A DNA stretch of 64,000 bases from positions 407,427-471,426 of the forward strand of contig JADCRB010000017.1 in assembly GCA_021464245.1 (NCBI GenBank), given 5' to 3'. Shown piece by piece: positions 37,601-48,715 of this stretch. Below the pieces are notes generated by a model. The model was not told the origin of the DNA and made no database searches. It was given only the letters and a program-made list of their open reading frames with translations. Source of the stretch: Carallia brachiata (lineage: Eukaryota > Streptophyta > Magnoliopsida > Malpighiales > Rhizophoraceae). The translations under genes and the position numbers were made by a program. How positions within the stretch are numbered: the first letter of the stretch is position 1; every line of letters starts with the position of its first letter.

Positions 37601-39120
37601 CTTAGCTGGTTCTGGGGCAGATGTAGCAGCCTCGACATTTCTTGCGTTGGCCAACTCGATGTCCATGGACGGCTCTGATGGTCTTTTTGAACCACTATTT
37701 GCTGGAGAAACTAATCCTGTACTATTGGCCTACCAAATCCAAACAACCCCACAAATGATTATTATTATTATTATTATTATTATTATTGTCGTTGACATTA
37801 TAAAGAAAGTCATTTAACCTTTTAAGGGTTAGATGATACCTTTGTAGATGATGGCTCTCCGTGCATAGGCTGTGAAGGGAAAATGTTCAAAGTTGGAGGC
37901 CTCATTCCAGAACCCTCTGCACACATATACACGCACAAATTCGTGGAAATTTATTAATTCTTCTCACAGAAAATTTTTTGGCATGCAATCGTGCAAATCA
38001 TTGGCAGTGATTTGGACCATATTTAATTTGAAACAAAAAAATCATTGCATGATGTTAGATTAACCGCGTGGCTCTGAATATCTCATTAAGCATCCCCGCA
38101 TAATCTTACTCTTCTTCTAACTATAGAGAGAGAGAGAGAGAGAGAGGAGGCGGCATGAGCCTTAGTGGAAGTATGGGAATCGTCATGCCATTGTAGCTCC
38201 ATGGCATCAAAACAGAAAAGAGAAGGAACCGAGGAAGTAAAAGGCAGAAGAAAAGGGCAGAAAGAGCCCATCCCCATTCGTACCCTTTACAGAACACGCA
38301 GAAATTTGGTGGGGAATTTATTGATATGTTTAGAATTGTTACATGTCATGGTCCCGGCTCCCGGCAACAAAGAAACAAAATTCAATTCAAAATGAGAAAC
38401 AAACGAATCGTTCGTCTTCTTAATTTTATGTCCCTGAAAATTTTAAAGAAATTTTGTTTCATTCTTACTGCTGCAAGGATCTTGTCCAAGAAAATGCTGG
38501 CAGATTTAATTTGGTTCTACTTGCTTTCCCTGTGACCCAAACAACCGTTTCCAAAGAGAATCTCCTCGAAGGAGTGAAAAAAATGATAATTTTTTACGAG
38601 AGATCGAAAGAGAGAGAGATCGAGAGAGAGAGAAAGAGAGGAGACTACGTCTTTGGTCTTGAATAGTGGAAGGGTCTTGTCCATCAAGATAGAGAAAAAG
38701 GGCTTGATCCAATTCTCCCAGTTCATAAGCACCAGCATCTTTGCTTCTGCTGACACCAAAAAAGAGTAAGCGAAATTATAAGCACAGCAAAAATGATTAA
38801 GCTGGAGTATCAAAAACCCTCATCCTAATCTTGGTAACTAATTAAGGAAGAGAAACAATCACATGTAGATGGATTTTTTATGCTTTGCTTGAACTAGCTA
38901 CAGAGAAAAATTACGTGAAGTTCCATTGGATTGATGATGGAGAAGAAGAAGATGATGACTGCATCATTCCATAAGGAATCTGTTGAGGATGGTGATGGGC
39001 CTTCTCTTGAGTTTGATGATGCTGTTGTCGTTGCTGACTATGCCGATGATGGTTCAGAGGTTGCTGCTGCGGCTGTTCCACTTGTGCCAAATGATGATTG
39101 ATCACTTTATTAGTAGCCAT
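27614..39120 (-). CDS. TGA10: TGA10-like bZIP transcription factor
   Basis: Eleven minus-strand exons join in phase to 491 residues: 39120-38915, 38749-38649, 37916-37840, 37729-37592, 37378-37307, 37182-37123, 36987-36910, 36515-36434, 36334-36063, 33322-33083 and 27763-27614. The N-terminus is rich in His, Gln and Ser. DAGAYELGELDQALFLYLDG and RPPTLNIFPSQPMH follow, typical of TGA10. The bZIP basic region NREAARKSRLRKK (N206-x7-R214) leads into a leucine zipper, then a DOG1/TGA domain from about 273 (VFDMEYGRWLED) to the end, SSLWLARAQQE. TGA factors bind TGACG (as-1) elements in the nucleus. Arabidopsis TGA9 and TGA10 act with ROXY glutaredoxins in anther development. The last exon lies 5.3 kb from exon 10 but codes the conserved end, so it belongs. 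Exon 1-3 junctions are the least certain. No stop or frameshift is seen. Confidence 0.93.
28609..28700. repeat. (TA)n tract between 20-bp direct repeats
   Basis: A (TA)n microsatellite of about 21 units (28637-28679) is flanked on both sides by 'ATTATAACTTTCTATAGCTT' (about 28609 and 28678). The flanking direct repeat suggests slippage or a small duplication next to the tract, inside the last TGA10 intron. Confidence 0.75.
29095..29400 (+). repeat. possible SINE-like pieces in intron
   Basis: B-box-like cores 'GAGTTCGAATTCC' (about 29168) and 'GGGATTCGAAAT' (about 29358) each follow sequence that could hold an A box, as in tRNA-derived SINEs. No full element with tail and target duplication was delimited. 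Confidence 0.3.
30320..30610. other. GC-richer unexplained patch in TGA10 last intron
   Basis: Base composition is clearly richer in G+C than the surrounding intron. It contains 'CCACGTGT' (a G-box core), a second CACGTG-like 'TCACGTGAG', and an open frame of 78 codons on the plus strand whose product resembles nothing recognised. It could be a conserved noncoding element, a captured fragment, or an unrecognised transposon part. Confidence 0.35.
30667..30860. mobile_element. short foldback MITE
   Basis: The left arm 'GGTCAGAGGATTGGGTGGCC' and 'CATAATGCAACCAGC' is mirrored on the right by 'GCTGGTTGCATTATG' and 'GGCCACCAAATCCTCTGGCC'. The arms are near 50 bases each around an A/T centre; about 190 bp in all. 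No clear target duplication was found. Confidence 0.7.
31744..32324. mobile_element. Mutator-like MITE
   Basis: It begins 'TATGAAGTACAGACAC' and ends 'GTGTCTGTACTTCATA', a 16-base inverted repeat. Inside, both arms carry GATACG/CGTATC and GACACG/CGTGTC phrases. The flanks 'GGTAGGGAT' (left) and 'AGTGGGGAT' (right) agree at seven of nine bases, compatible with a decayed 9-bp target duplication as in Mutator-like elements. It lies in the TGA10 last intron. Confidence 0.65.
33744..34210. mobile_element. Tourist-like MITE with internal tandem repeats, copy 2
   Basis: The left end 'GAGTGTATTTGGAGTGC' and the right end 'GCACACTAAACACACCC' are inverse complements with few mismatches. Both are flanked by TAA (33741-33743 and 34211-34213), the 3-bp duplication typical of PIF/Harbinger-Tourist elements. 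The inside has three to four copies of a purine-rich unit of about 97 bp ('GTAAATAGTAATTTGTGA', 'AGAAAATAAA'). The minus-strand open frame is only the translation of these repeats. It lies in the intron between TGA10 exons 9 and 10. Confidence 0.7.
34582..35210. mobile_element. MITE with AGGTRTTAAAAT terminal repeats
   Basis: It starts 'AGGTATTAAAATTTGACTCG' and ends 'CGATGACCTATTTTAACACCT', inverse complements with some mismatch. Both halves carry matching phrases about 'CGACCCGAA' and 'GACTCGAA'. The centre is A/T-rich. No coding capacity and no certain target duplication. It lies in the intron between TGA10 exons 9 and 10. Confidence 0.55.
35590..35832 (+). mobile_element. tRNA-headed SINE family, copy 1
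   Basis: The head reads 'GTGGTAGTTTAGCGGTAT', like a tRNA D-arm/A box, followed by 'GGAATTCGAGTTTTCG' near a B box. The body has 'ATTCGTTAACATCGA', 'AATGCTCCGACGAGGG' and ends 'GATGTCAACAGCATAAAA'. Two further copies (39487-39695 and 41401-41655, both minus) share the whole order of blocks. Found inside a TGA10 intron. Confidence 0.6.
36748..36870 (+). repeat. possible SINE in TGA10 intron
   Basis: 'TGGCTAAAGGC' fits a tRNA-type A box and 'GGGATTCGATCC' about 35 bases later a B box, in the plus orientation, opposite to TGA10. A pyrimidine-rich stretch and 'ACCCAAAAAAAG' follow. The A-box phrase itself is doubled. Tail and target duplication are not clear. Confidence 0.4.
37757..37790. repeat. 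(ATT)n microsatellite
   Basis: About eleven ATT units in the intron between TGA10 exons 3 and 4. Confidence 0.9.
38121..38148. repeat. (GA)n microsatellite
   Basis: GA-rich tract in the intron between TGA10 exons 2 and 3. A second imperfect GA-rich tract lies at about 38600-38645, just outside exon 2. Confidence 0.85.
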
Positions 39121-39450
39121 GAGAGAACCCCTCTGCAAGCTTAGTTTCCAGGCTTTCTTCTAGAATTCATCCAACTCCAAGAGCAATCGAAAACCCCACT
39201 AATGGCATAACCACCTTCGTTTTCCTCCTTTGAAGATCATCAATTCGTTTCACACAAATAATTCGAGTGAGGAAGAGAGAAGGAAAGGCAAGAATAATGG
39301 AATTCAATGCAAGGAAATGAAAGACAAACTTTTATCGAACTCTCATGTCTCTCTCTCCCTGTCCATCTATAGACTGACTTCAGGTTATAACTATTTATAT
39401 GAGTAACTATATATATATATATATATATACCGAAAAACAACAAAAATTAT
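39121..39450 (-). promoter_or_regulatory. TGA10 leader and core promoter
   Basis: On the minus strand, 'CTATTTATATGAG' near 39390-39402 is a plausible TATA box, about 270 bases before the ATG, so a leader of roughly 240 bases would follow. A TA tract lies just upstream (39410-39430). The start ATG at 39120 follows in-frame sense codons without another ATG. Confidence 0.4.
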
Positions 39451-39486
39451 CGTGGATATGACAGACATCAGATCTGTGAATCAGGG

Positions 39487-39695
39487 CCAATTTTTATATC
39501 GTTGACATTTCCATTTAACATTTCTCATAGGGAGAACCCTCTATCGGAGCACTGCTGGATCTAAAACGAGTCTTCTCTAAATCTGATTTTAGTGCTAACG
39601 AGTATAAAACTCAAAACGCGAGATGACTTAAATTTGGACCAATATTAAAAAAAACATGTTAGAACATCACTAAATTATCATTTCTGATAATAGTA
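39487..39695 (-). mobile_element. tRNA-headed SINE family, copy 2
   Basis: Read on the minus strand it follows copy 1 block by block: 'GATAATTTAGTGATGTTCT' head, 'TTTTTTTTAATATTGGTCC', 'CTCGTTAGCACTAAAATC', 'CAGTGCTCCGATAGAGGG', and the tail 'AAATGTCAACGATATAAAAA'. It lies about 370 bp upstream of the TGA10 ATG, within its likely promoter. Confidence 0.6.
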
Positions 39696-41400
39696 TAAAA
39701 TTATACATATGTGTATAAAAGTGTTCAAAGCGTATGAAAAACCATTTATGCCTTGCTTGTTCAAATTGCTTAGTATTGCTGAGATGCAATGACGGAAAAG
39801 GCCTTGGCTGCTCCTTTGTTTTTACCATTTAGAAGCCACTTCGCATTTTACTCGTTCTTATATATTCTACATCACTAATGCCTGAATTTCTTTCTAAATA
39901 AAATAGAAGAATACTTTTTTTAAAACTACAGTTATACTTTTGTAATAAAAATAAAAAAGCATGATATACTTAATTTTTTTTATTGTAAAAAATTTCATAA
40001 TAATTTAAAAAAATTGCCTTCCTGTTTATTCGGGAAACAATTTCGGCAACAACAACTTGGAATTTGTAACTTTTCCTTAAAATTAAAACTGAGACTTAAA
40101 AAATAGAGGTATAAGAAAGATATCCTCGTCGACGACGCCTCCGCCACTTTCGGAGTCTAGCATTTGACATTTTAGTGCAAACTTACACGTAGACACCTGA
40201 GGCGGCTGTCTTCACGGCACACGGAACCCTTGGCTGTTGTCATTTATCGTCCGTTGAGTTTGCAGTTGCAGCCATGCCTTTTCACTGTAAGAAAGGTCAA
40301 TAAATAAAAGGAAAAAGAGATGAAACGGGAAATTATATTTATTCAATGCTATTTTAAAACAAAGCACTTGCACTCACCATTTTGTGTTTTGGCCAAGGAA
40401 TTCCTTGTTGAAAAAAAAAAAAAAAATAGTGTTCACTACAGGCTACTGCCTTAAACGAATTTTATGTGAAGATTGAATGAGCCATTATTGTGTCGACTAG
40501 GTGAAGGCCTTATATATTACGTTAATCAGTAATAGCCGAATGATAATCGATAATCTACAAGCATCCCAAATGCCTTATTTGCTCCATCCTAGTACATTTC
40601 ATGCCTGGGAGAAATTATTCCTTAGAATATCTTCTTTAATTGGAGTAATTAATGGTGTGTGCTTTTAATTGGGAGAGTTTGAGATTTGAATCTAAGTCTT
40701 CTCTTTTTATCTGCTCCCTCCCAAATGATAAGCTATCATCTTTTTTAAAAAAAAAGAGAAGTTATTCCTTGTGTTCCATTCAATTTCTTTGGTCGAACTA
40801 ATTGCTTGTTACATGATGAAATAGAGCAAGAGTAGGTATAACACCAAGATAACTTATTAAATTGGGAAACTATTGTATAATAGGATCTGAAAAGTAGTCT
40901 AGAGAGAGACATAAGAGAAAGGTCCACAATGCAGAGGAGAATTAATTAATTAATCAATTATATATATAAAACTAAGTGACACTAATACTGTCTCTAAAAT
41001 TGAATTCTAGAATACGCTTCGAATTTTATTTGGAACCAATTGATAAAAAAAAATTAATAATCAACTAAAATTCTTATTGAGCTAGTTATTTTACAGATGT
41101 AATGGAATCTTTCTACTTCAGCATCCTCCAAAATACCCTTTCTTTCTTTATGTCTTTTCTTTTGGAAATTATTATCAGAGTAAAACTAAGGTTATGTATG
41201 TTTATCTGTTTTTATATTCGTTCACAATGGAATTTTAAACGAGAATATAAGACAAGTCGTAAATAACTACAAGTAAAAAAGAAATAAGAAGAATTGACTA
41301 TTTTGATCAATAAATTTCCACTGTTTGTCACATGTTGAATAACTGTCATTTTTTTTAACAATAAAAACCATTAATAGTAAGTATATTGGTCATTGGATTT
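39696..41400. other. gene-poor DNA upstream of TGA10
   Basis: No gene was recognised. A G+C-richer patch at about 40125-40280, between A/T-rich stretches, could be a distal regulatory element or old insertion. The rest is A/T-rich with homopolymers. Confidence 0.35.
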
Positions 41401-41655
41401 GTGGAACTTTTAAAATGTTGATATCCTCATTTAATTTTTCCTATAGGGAGGTCCGACTATTAAAATACTATTGGATCTGAAACGACTCTCTTTCAAGTTC
41501 TATTTCGATGTTAACGAATTTAAAATTTATACGTTACACTCATATTAACTATCCCCATTTTGTAAGAAGAAACGACAACGCAAGAATTCAAATCCAAGTT
41601 AATGTTAAAAATAATACATTAAAATACCACTAAAGTATTATTTCCAATAATTATC
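41401..41655 (-). mobile_element. tRNA-headed SINE family, copy 3
   Basis: On the minus strand: 'ACTTTAGTGGTATTTTAATG' head, 'TTGGATTTGAATTCTTGCG', 'AAATTCGTTAACATCGAA', 'AGAGTCGTTTCAGATCCAA', and the tail 'TTAAATGAGGATATCAACAT'. It is slightly longer than the other copies owing to an internal insertion near 'AAAATGGGGATAGTTAATAT'. Confidence 0.6.
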
Positions 41656-43261
41656 AAATAACTTTTATGAACTTTCATCCAAAAGTGTTCAACATGAACA
41701 AGCGGCCTGAGAAAGTTATCCTTCAATATTGTTTGATGGGTGAAAGACAAAATATTCTCACTTCATCACGTTTTCAACAATCACAAATAACAGCAAATTT
41801 TCAGAAAAATAGAAAACTAAAATAAGGAAAGTCGTGTGTTTTTTTTTTTTTTTTCCGTCATTATAACTGAACGTTAAAATGCCTTCCATAATAGCCGTTA
41901 GAAGACGTGGAACTTACGAATGAATGGTAACTCTTCGTTTAAAAATTTGAATGTTGACTTGGAGACCAACGTCAGGGTTAAAATTGTCAAACAACACAAC
42001 TCTTTCACCCAGAGATTACTGCAGGCAGCTGGCGGCTCCAGGGAGCGGGGTCAGATCCATTCAGTATAGACTACGTGTCGCGGCAATGTAATTTACCAAA
42101 ACACCTATCAGATCCTGCCATCAACAGGTTAGAATCTGATGGCTCGAAATGTGGGAGGTAGGAGAAACGGAAGTGTTTGTCAAAAGAGATGAGTGGGACC
42201 CGCTTGAAGCAGCCCTTTCTTCATATTAAATCCAAAAAAAATAATACTCTATAGAATAAATGTGACACAGCCCGACCTGAGACCGAATTAAATACATAGA
42301 TTTTAAGATAATATTAAATATATTTAAGATAATAATAAATATTATTTATATTTTAATTAAAAAATTAATAACACAATGTTGGGACATGACTGGGACATCC
42401 CGGCCCATGTAATTGATCTTTATTTTATACATCGTTTGTGCACTTGGTACAAGCTTATAAATTAGGAAAATAAATTTGCACCAAAAAATAGAAAAATAAA
42501 TAATATTATTTTTCCTTCATTTACAATCAAACTAGAACGAAGATCGTATTAATGCTCAAATATTGTAGTAATGAGTAATATCAAACGGAAATCTAACGAC
42601 AGTAATAAGAGTAAAATTTTTATTTTTTTGAAAGTACTAGAGATAAAATTAGAAGAGCATAAATCTCCTCAAGAAAATATTTTTCCGTAAAAAGAAGAAT
42701 AATCCTAATACATAATGACAATTCCTCGCACACGTAAAATTAACCCATTCTATGTTCTTTTTTTTTTTTTTTCATACTTTTCACAGCGCCAAATTATGAA
42801 CAAGGATAGTTATCTAGATAATTTAATCCCAACTGCCAGAATACATCAACGAGAATTCATTACGTAGTAATTAACAAAATATTTTCATGTTAGACATATA
42901 TATATGTGTGTGTGTAACTTTGTTTTTTTTGTCTGTGTCAAAATTTGAACTTTAATTAATAGAATTGAGAGTCTTTATCGCTAAAAAAATATTTTGTTTG
43001 TAACCGTGTCACAGTATGGTGGGAAAAAAAAGATGAGAATTAGTGTCTGCTGATAACAATATATCTTCATGAAATTGTTTAATTACAGCAATTGAACTCT
43101 CCTACCTCCCAATTACATTGACACGTATATCAATCCCTTTTTTCTTTTATAAATCTCATGTTTTAAAACTTTTGAGATAATGCTTGGACTTTTAAAACCT
43201 AACATGTTACCAATAAGCTGTACTTTACTGATCCAAACGTCTCTAACGTTAAAAATCTCGA
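41656..43261. other. gene-poor DNA with a GC-richer patch
   Basis: About 42000-42235 is richer in G+C and carries 'ACTACGTGTCGCGG' and 'GAGTGGGACCCGC'. It has no open frame of note and no recognised family. The remainder is A/T-rich with poly-T and TA/TG tracts (for example about 42896-42916). Confidence 0.35.
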
Positions 43262-43416
43262 TTTTAATTCTCAATCAGAATCAATTGACTGAAAAACCCC
43301 TAAAATGTTTCATACATCTATAGAGGCACAAATATGATACTTTAATTCTCAATAAGAATTAATTGACTAAAAAACCCTTAAAATGTTTCACACATCTATA
43401 GAGGCACAAATATGAT
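43262..43416 (+). repeat. tandem duplication, unit about 78 bp
   Basis: 43262-43339 and 43340-43416 are direct repeats sharing 'TTTAATTCTCAAT', 'ATTGACT', 'AAAATGTTTCA' and 'CATCTATAGAGGCACAAATA', with only about half a dozen substitutions. The start of the unit resembles the 3' tail of the SINE at 50809. Confidence 0.85.
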
Positions 43417-46400
43417 ATAGCAGCTGTTTTAAGACTTCAATAGCTTAGGGTCAATTCCTGACAAAAAAATAAAGAGATTTTATTAGTAATAATTATTTTT
43501 ATCTTTTTTTTGACAGTCACTCGTATGTGATAAGTATTAATTAGCTATAAAAAAGTTCAAAGTAAAATATATTATGAATTTATTATTAAGAATTGTTGAT
43601 GTATTGATTTTTAATCAATAATTTAAAAAAAAAAAAAGTAAGTAGCAAATCCCAAAACAAAAATAAGGTAAAGCCGTGGATTCTACTCAACGGAAAGTTT
43701 CCTTATCAAATTCGCCCGCTTATCTCGTTTACATGTATAATATTTGTTTTCATACCTAGCCCAAATTAAATAGTTTTTTTTTTTCTCCAGCATAAAAGAA
43801 TATAAATAGGAGTGAATTCTTTGGACTTTTTAGTTTTTCACTTCCTTATGTAAATCTTGTTTCCTTTTTTTTGTTCTTTTGGTCAATTAAATCTTGTTTC
43901 TGTATGTGAATAGTTTCGTCTTTGGAGACAAAACTTGGAACGCATGGGGCGAAACGGGGATTTGACCTTAAATCATGAGTTTATTTGGCGTGCATTAATT
44001 GTCATTTTCAAGTTGAAAAGGTCGATTCGGCCTCTGACAGGAGTGGGTGGTTGGTGGAAGCACCGGCTATTTGAAAGAAAATTGTTGCTTTTTTATTCTC
44101 TTCAAGTTTGAAAGTTGTTTTTGTTGATGTAAAAAAATCTTCAAATTTATAAAACATATATTTTTTTCCTTTTTTTAAATATGTGGCAAAATAATTTAGG
44201 AAGCTTTATCTTTGGAATATATATATATATATTATGAGGATATGAAAATCTCATATATGAAAGAATTTCAATCAAACTTAAGTTATTCATAAGCTGCATA
44301 TCTTAAGACGCTGCTTCAAGTATCCTCAAAATCACAAATTATGAATATTAGAGCTAATATCCACGAATTTTAGTATGTTTATTCTTTATAAAATATCCAA
44401 AGTTAAGATGACTTCTTAAAGGACTGCCCCGTTAATGGATTGCTTGTTATCCATGCTTATCTTCATCAATTTGTTTAGTATCCCCCTCTTAGTTTTAATG
44501 GAGTTTTCCACTTCAAAATAACAGGAATTATGTCCACTGGCCTCTTTGGCCATGAAGAAGTAGGATATTCGAATTCTACCACCTTCATCCTCCATTGGGC
44601 ATAAGTCTTCCAATATATATATATATATATATATTATGTGTACCTCTTCTTTCTACGGCTCTATGCATCACAAATATAACCGCCCGCTCTCCTCTCTCAT
44701 CTGCCCTAGGTGCACAAGCCTCTTCTTTTGGCTTAGTTTCTTTTTGTTTGTAAATGCAAAAATCAAATTCTTTTCTTTTTTTTTTTTGATAAGCTCAAAC
44801 CATATGTATAGCGGATTCAATTTCTTTTTCTTCTCCACCACAATAATTTCAAGAGATTTTTTTTTTTGTTAATAACAGAACATCTAAGAAATCCATTTTA
44901 CTAACAAACTAATGTTTACATATGTGAGAATACAACACTAAAGTAATTATTTTTCGGTGTAAAGTGAATTATTTTGTTAATTATATAACGTTGCCTAACA
45001 GAATATCAGGTTATCGATGATGTTGATGATTGATCATGAAGATGGTGGCGGTGGTGGTGGTTGTGGTGTTGGGCCGTTGACGCAGTGGTGGTGATGATTA
45101 TTGGTAGTAGTAGGATCATTCTGTTCTATGTCCAAAAGATTATACATGAAAGGGAAGACTGGGTACGAAGACTACGAGGCACATGTGGTGGGTTAAATTT
45201 CATGCTAACGTAGGATTTCGTTTCATATTTCGCTACTAAAAAAGTTAGTGTTGCTAACTTGCCATTGGATTACTTAGGCGTCCTCATTGAACGACATTTC
45301 ACCCAACGACTTTCCATACTAGCTATTTGGGTACAAATTTCCAACAATAAATCAACTTATAGATTTTGGACCACTTATGTCATGATAAGTCATGGACTTA
45401 CCTATGACATATAGATTCAACTATTCATAAAAAAAAAAAGTCATAGATTTACCTGCTCTTTGCTCCAAAAGTAAGCACATATAGGCAATATGGAAAATTG
45501 CTACATCGTTTTTGTTAAATTTATTCCTTTTTTTTCTCCCCTTTTTTTCTAAAAGGATGTGGGAATTTGGTTTCTCAACCCCTTCTTTTGAGTCCTTGAA
45601 GGTTTGCGATTGTCCTCATATCAAAGCCTGACGGATTATTTCACTTTCATAATTACGCAAATTAAATTCTAATGATATTAGTTAATTTAAAACCAGATTG
45701 CATTTCTCAATGTCAAATTAATTTAAATTAATTTCATGTTAGGTAATCTGGTGACTTCTCAATTTACAGTCCTAATATCTCTTTTAATTAAAAAACATCA
45801 CTTCAAAAATATCTAGAGTCCTAATCTCTCTCTTAATTTTTGCTCTATTAAAATGTCTGTTAAAATATAAGCATATAAAAATAAAAGGTCATCTTTATTT
45901 ATCTTGAAATTCTCTTTTCTCTCATCTTCAACTTGAAAGTTTAAGTACTAAGACCATAAAAGATTTGTTAGCCACTAATTCCCATATTGCATGGATGTGC
46001 CAACTAGTTTTTGCTTGCCTTTTATTCTCTTATTGCTAAATCTTTATTTCCAAGTGAAGATACAAAATGAAGGGAAATGATATTCTGATTATGCTTCGCC
46101 ATTCCACAAGTATCAAAAAAAAAAAAAAAAAAAGCGAGAGAATGGGATTTCTCTGAAGCAATATGCTTACTTCTCAAATTATTTGCAACATTTGATTTCT
46201 TCCTATAATGACAATGCTTGAATAACAATATAATCAGATTCAACGAAACCAGCTTGTTGGCATGAAAGGTTTTATAATCATTAGTTACAACCAATCTATA
46301 TATCGAAGCAACCTATTACCATTTTCCTTACGTTTGACTTATGGAATAGGAAATTTGGTCTCCTGAGCTCACATTATGATCAAAGTTTAGTAGCCATAGG

Positions 46401-47090
46401 AAATTAATATGCATTGACAACATAGATTGTTTATTAGAAATATGCTTGTATATTCTTGCAAGCGTGCAAATTGTTGTGGCATAAGAAGTAGACTGATTAC
46501 AATTAAGAAGAGTGTGCTATTGCCCTCAGTGAGCCATAAGCAATCAAAAAGAAAGTCAAAAATAGGTGCTACAGTTACGCTTTAGTTCTACCTAAACATA
46601 TTGTTAAAGCATCATAAATATCAGGTTTGCACCAAAAATTAATAAATAAATAAAAATCAGCATGGCTACTATTGGACTAAATGACGAGCTACTGGATTGC
46701 CTTCTTTTAGCCACTGAACTTCCCAATCAAATTCGTCATAACATTCATAATGAATCAACTTTACGAAGATCCTACCATACCCAGAAGCTTGTAGCATTGG
46801 TCCTGATAAACCCCAATTTATTGCTGGACTAAATTATGAAGCTTGTCATTGTTTGTCTTTCTTTACTCTTGCTTGGTTTAAGGTCATTATTTGGTTCATT
46901 ATATTGTTTTTTGACAGCTATCAGAAGCAAATCTGTTAGACTTATATGAAAAATATATATGAAATCTTCCCCTGCTGTACATGAGTGATCCAATGTTGAA
47001 GATATACCTTGAGTGGAAGCTCGTCTGATGCAGTCAGTTTGAGCGTCAGTGGAGATATATAATCGGACCAACTACTGTACAGATGAAATG
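43417..47090. other. gene-poor AT-rich DNA
   Basis: No gene was recognised. It includes a TA tract (about 44614-44634), a GGT/GGC-rich patch near 45043-45100 ('GGTGGCGGTGGTGGTGG'), and long A or T runs. The open frames here are short, low complexity and without recognisable domains. Confidence 0.4.
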
Positions 47091-47094
47091 ATAT

Positions 47095-47610
47095 CCCAGA
47101 GAAAGAAACTCAGTTTTGATAATTCTTTTGGACTTGAAGGATCCCTTTAAAGCGGAGAATTTGTGATCAATGAGTGGCCTGTTAGAAATTTTCGGTTTAA
47201 GCAATCCGCAACAAATGCAGGGGGAGGCTTGATAGGCAGGAATTGGATAACTGTCTTTTTCTTTTTTTTTTTTTTGGAATCGGTATAAGTAGTTTAATTA
47301 AAGATAAAACAAGATAAAAAAGGAGGAAAAAAATCTCAATTGTCAACGAAAAAAATTAGGAAAATACAAAAATAAAAATATTATATTCAAATTATGAAAT
47401 AAAAATGTTTAAAAACTGTTCTTTTAATTAAAAATCAACAACAAAATTAATTGTCTATTAATATGAGCGAACATATAGTCCGATAAACTTGCTGCCCTTT
47501 TAGGAATTGGATAGCTGTAACTCCTAGTTTTGACAATTCTTTTGAACTCGAAGGTCCCTTGAAAGAGGACAATTTGATATAATAATAGAGTGCATGTTGG
47601 AAACGGGAAA
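47095..47610. repeat. local duplication, unit about 400 bp, diverged
   Basis: 'GTTTTGATAATTCTTTTGGA' with 'GAAGGATCCCTTTAAAG' (47112-47160) recurs as 'GTTTTGACAATTCTTTTGAA' with 'GAAGGTCCCTTGAAAG' (47525-47575). 'GGAATTGGATAACTGT' (47238) recurs as 'GGAATTGGATAGCTGT' (47503). The order fits a partial tandem duplication, with A/T-rich sequence at 47260-47460 between the copies. No coding potential was recognised. Confidence 0.6.
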
Positions 47611-48715
47611 CTTTTCGAAAGCATAAAGCAATGTCCAAGTCAGGCTGGAGGCGACGTGGTTCTCTTGGTCGTTTCTTGCCTAATCCTGTACCTCTGATTT
47701 CAAATGTTTTAAAAACACCTTTCTCTGTTTAGCATTAATCCAATTATGCCGTTGATCATTGTCCAGGAGAGATCGGAGGCGGAGGCGGAGGCGGAGCCAT
47801 AACGTTGAGACCGCAAGAGAGACTAGCTGCGTCTGCAGTGCGCGTGGCTTCAATCTTGCAGGCAATTTTGGAGATCAGAAATAAACAAGGGCAAGAGCAA
47901 GAGCATAGCAGCTATGCTACCGTGAAAAAAATGCTTATTTTTATTTTCATATTTTTTATATGTATAATTCACTTATAATTTTATATTATATAAATTAATT
48001 TTATTAATATTTATATTAAGTTTATCTCACTTGTTACGTGGTTTATATTTTATGTGAGTTACGCTTGAAAAAACTCGAATTATAATCTTTCAAGAGAAGC
48101 AGATCGACCAGGATGTACCTTCTCGTACACCGTGGAACATGTAAGGTAAGTCGATCTACTTTTCGTGGGTAAGCTTTTCAGAATTGCGGTAAAAAGAAAT
48201 GCTGTAAAATTCATTGCAAGGAATTAAGTTAAGTTAAAATCATTTCCTTCCTAGTTTGTTGCATGGTAGGAGAGCATCACTTAAAAATTTATTTATAATA
48301 TAACAAATAATGAACTTTCTGTAATCATATTTATAAAATATGTAACAAAAAAAAAGAAAAAATAATTATTTTTTTAATTCATATTTTATTATTATTATTA
48401 CACAAATTATAAGAGTTATTATATTACGAACAATTATCAATAGCCGTGGTTGGGATATTAACATTTATTTTTCCTGAATTGCCTTTTATGTTTTTTTAGA
48501 GAGGTAATTAGTGTCTTCCATTTATTTTGGTCTCGAAGTAATCGGGCTATAGTCTCGGCCCAGTTGTTGCGCTCAACGAATAAAATTGCTTCGACCTTGT
48601 TTTTTTTTTTTTTTTAATTAATATGAAGATCTGCCGGATGCTCTCTTTCTTTTTTTCTTTTTTTTTTTTTTTTAATTTGACACATTATATACATTTGAAA
48701 ATTCAAACAACGAGG
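47611..48715. other. gene-poor DNA with short GC-rich patch
   Basis: About 47770-47870 has 'GAGGCGGAGGCGGAGGCGG', a 6-base repeat, in a G+C-richer patch with short open frames on both strands. About 48100-48150 ('CTTCTCGTACACCGTGGAAC') is another complex patch that may be a captured exon fragment; no family was identified. The rest is A/T-rich with poly-T runs. Confidence 0.35.

Noticed and set aside
47680..47865. Small arginine/leucine-rich open frame on the minus strand
   Set aside because: The LRLRLRLR run only reflects the 6-base repeat GAGGCG; no homology was recognised on either strand.
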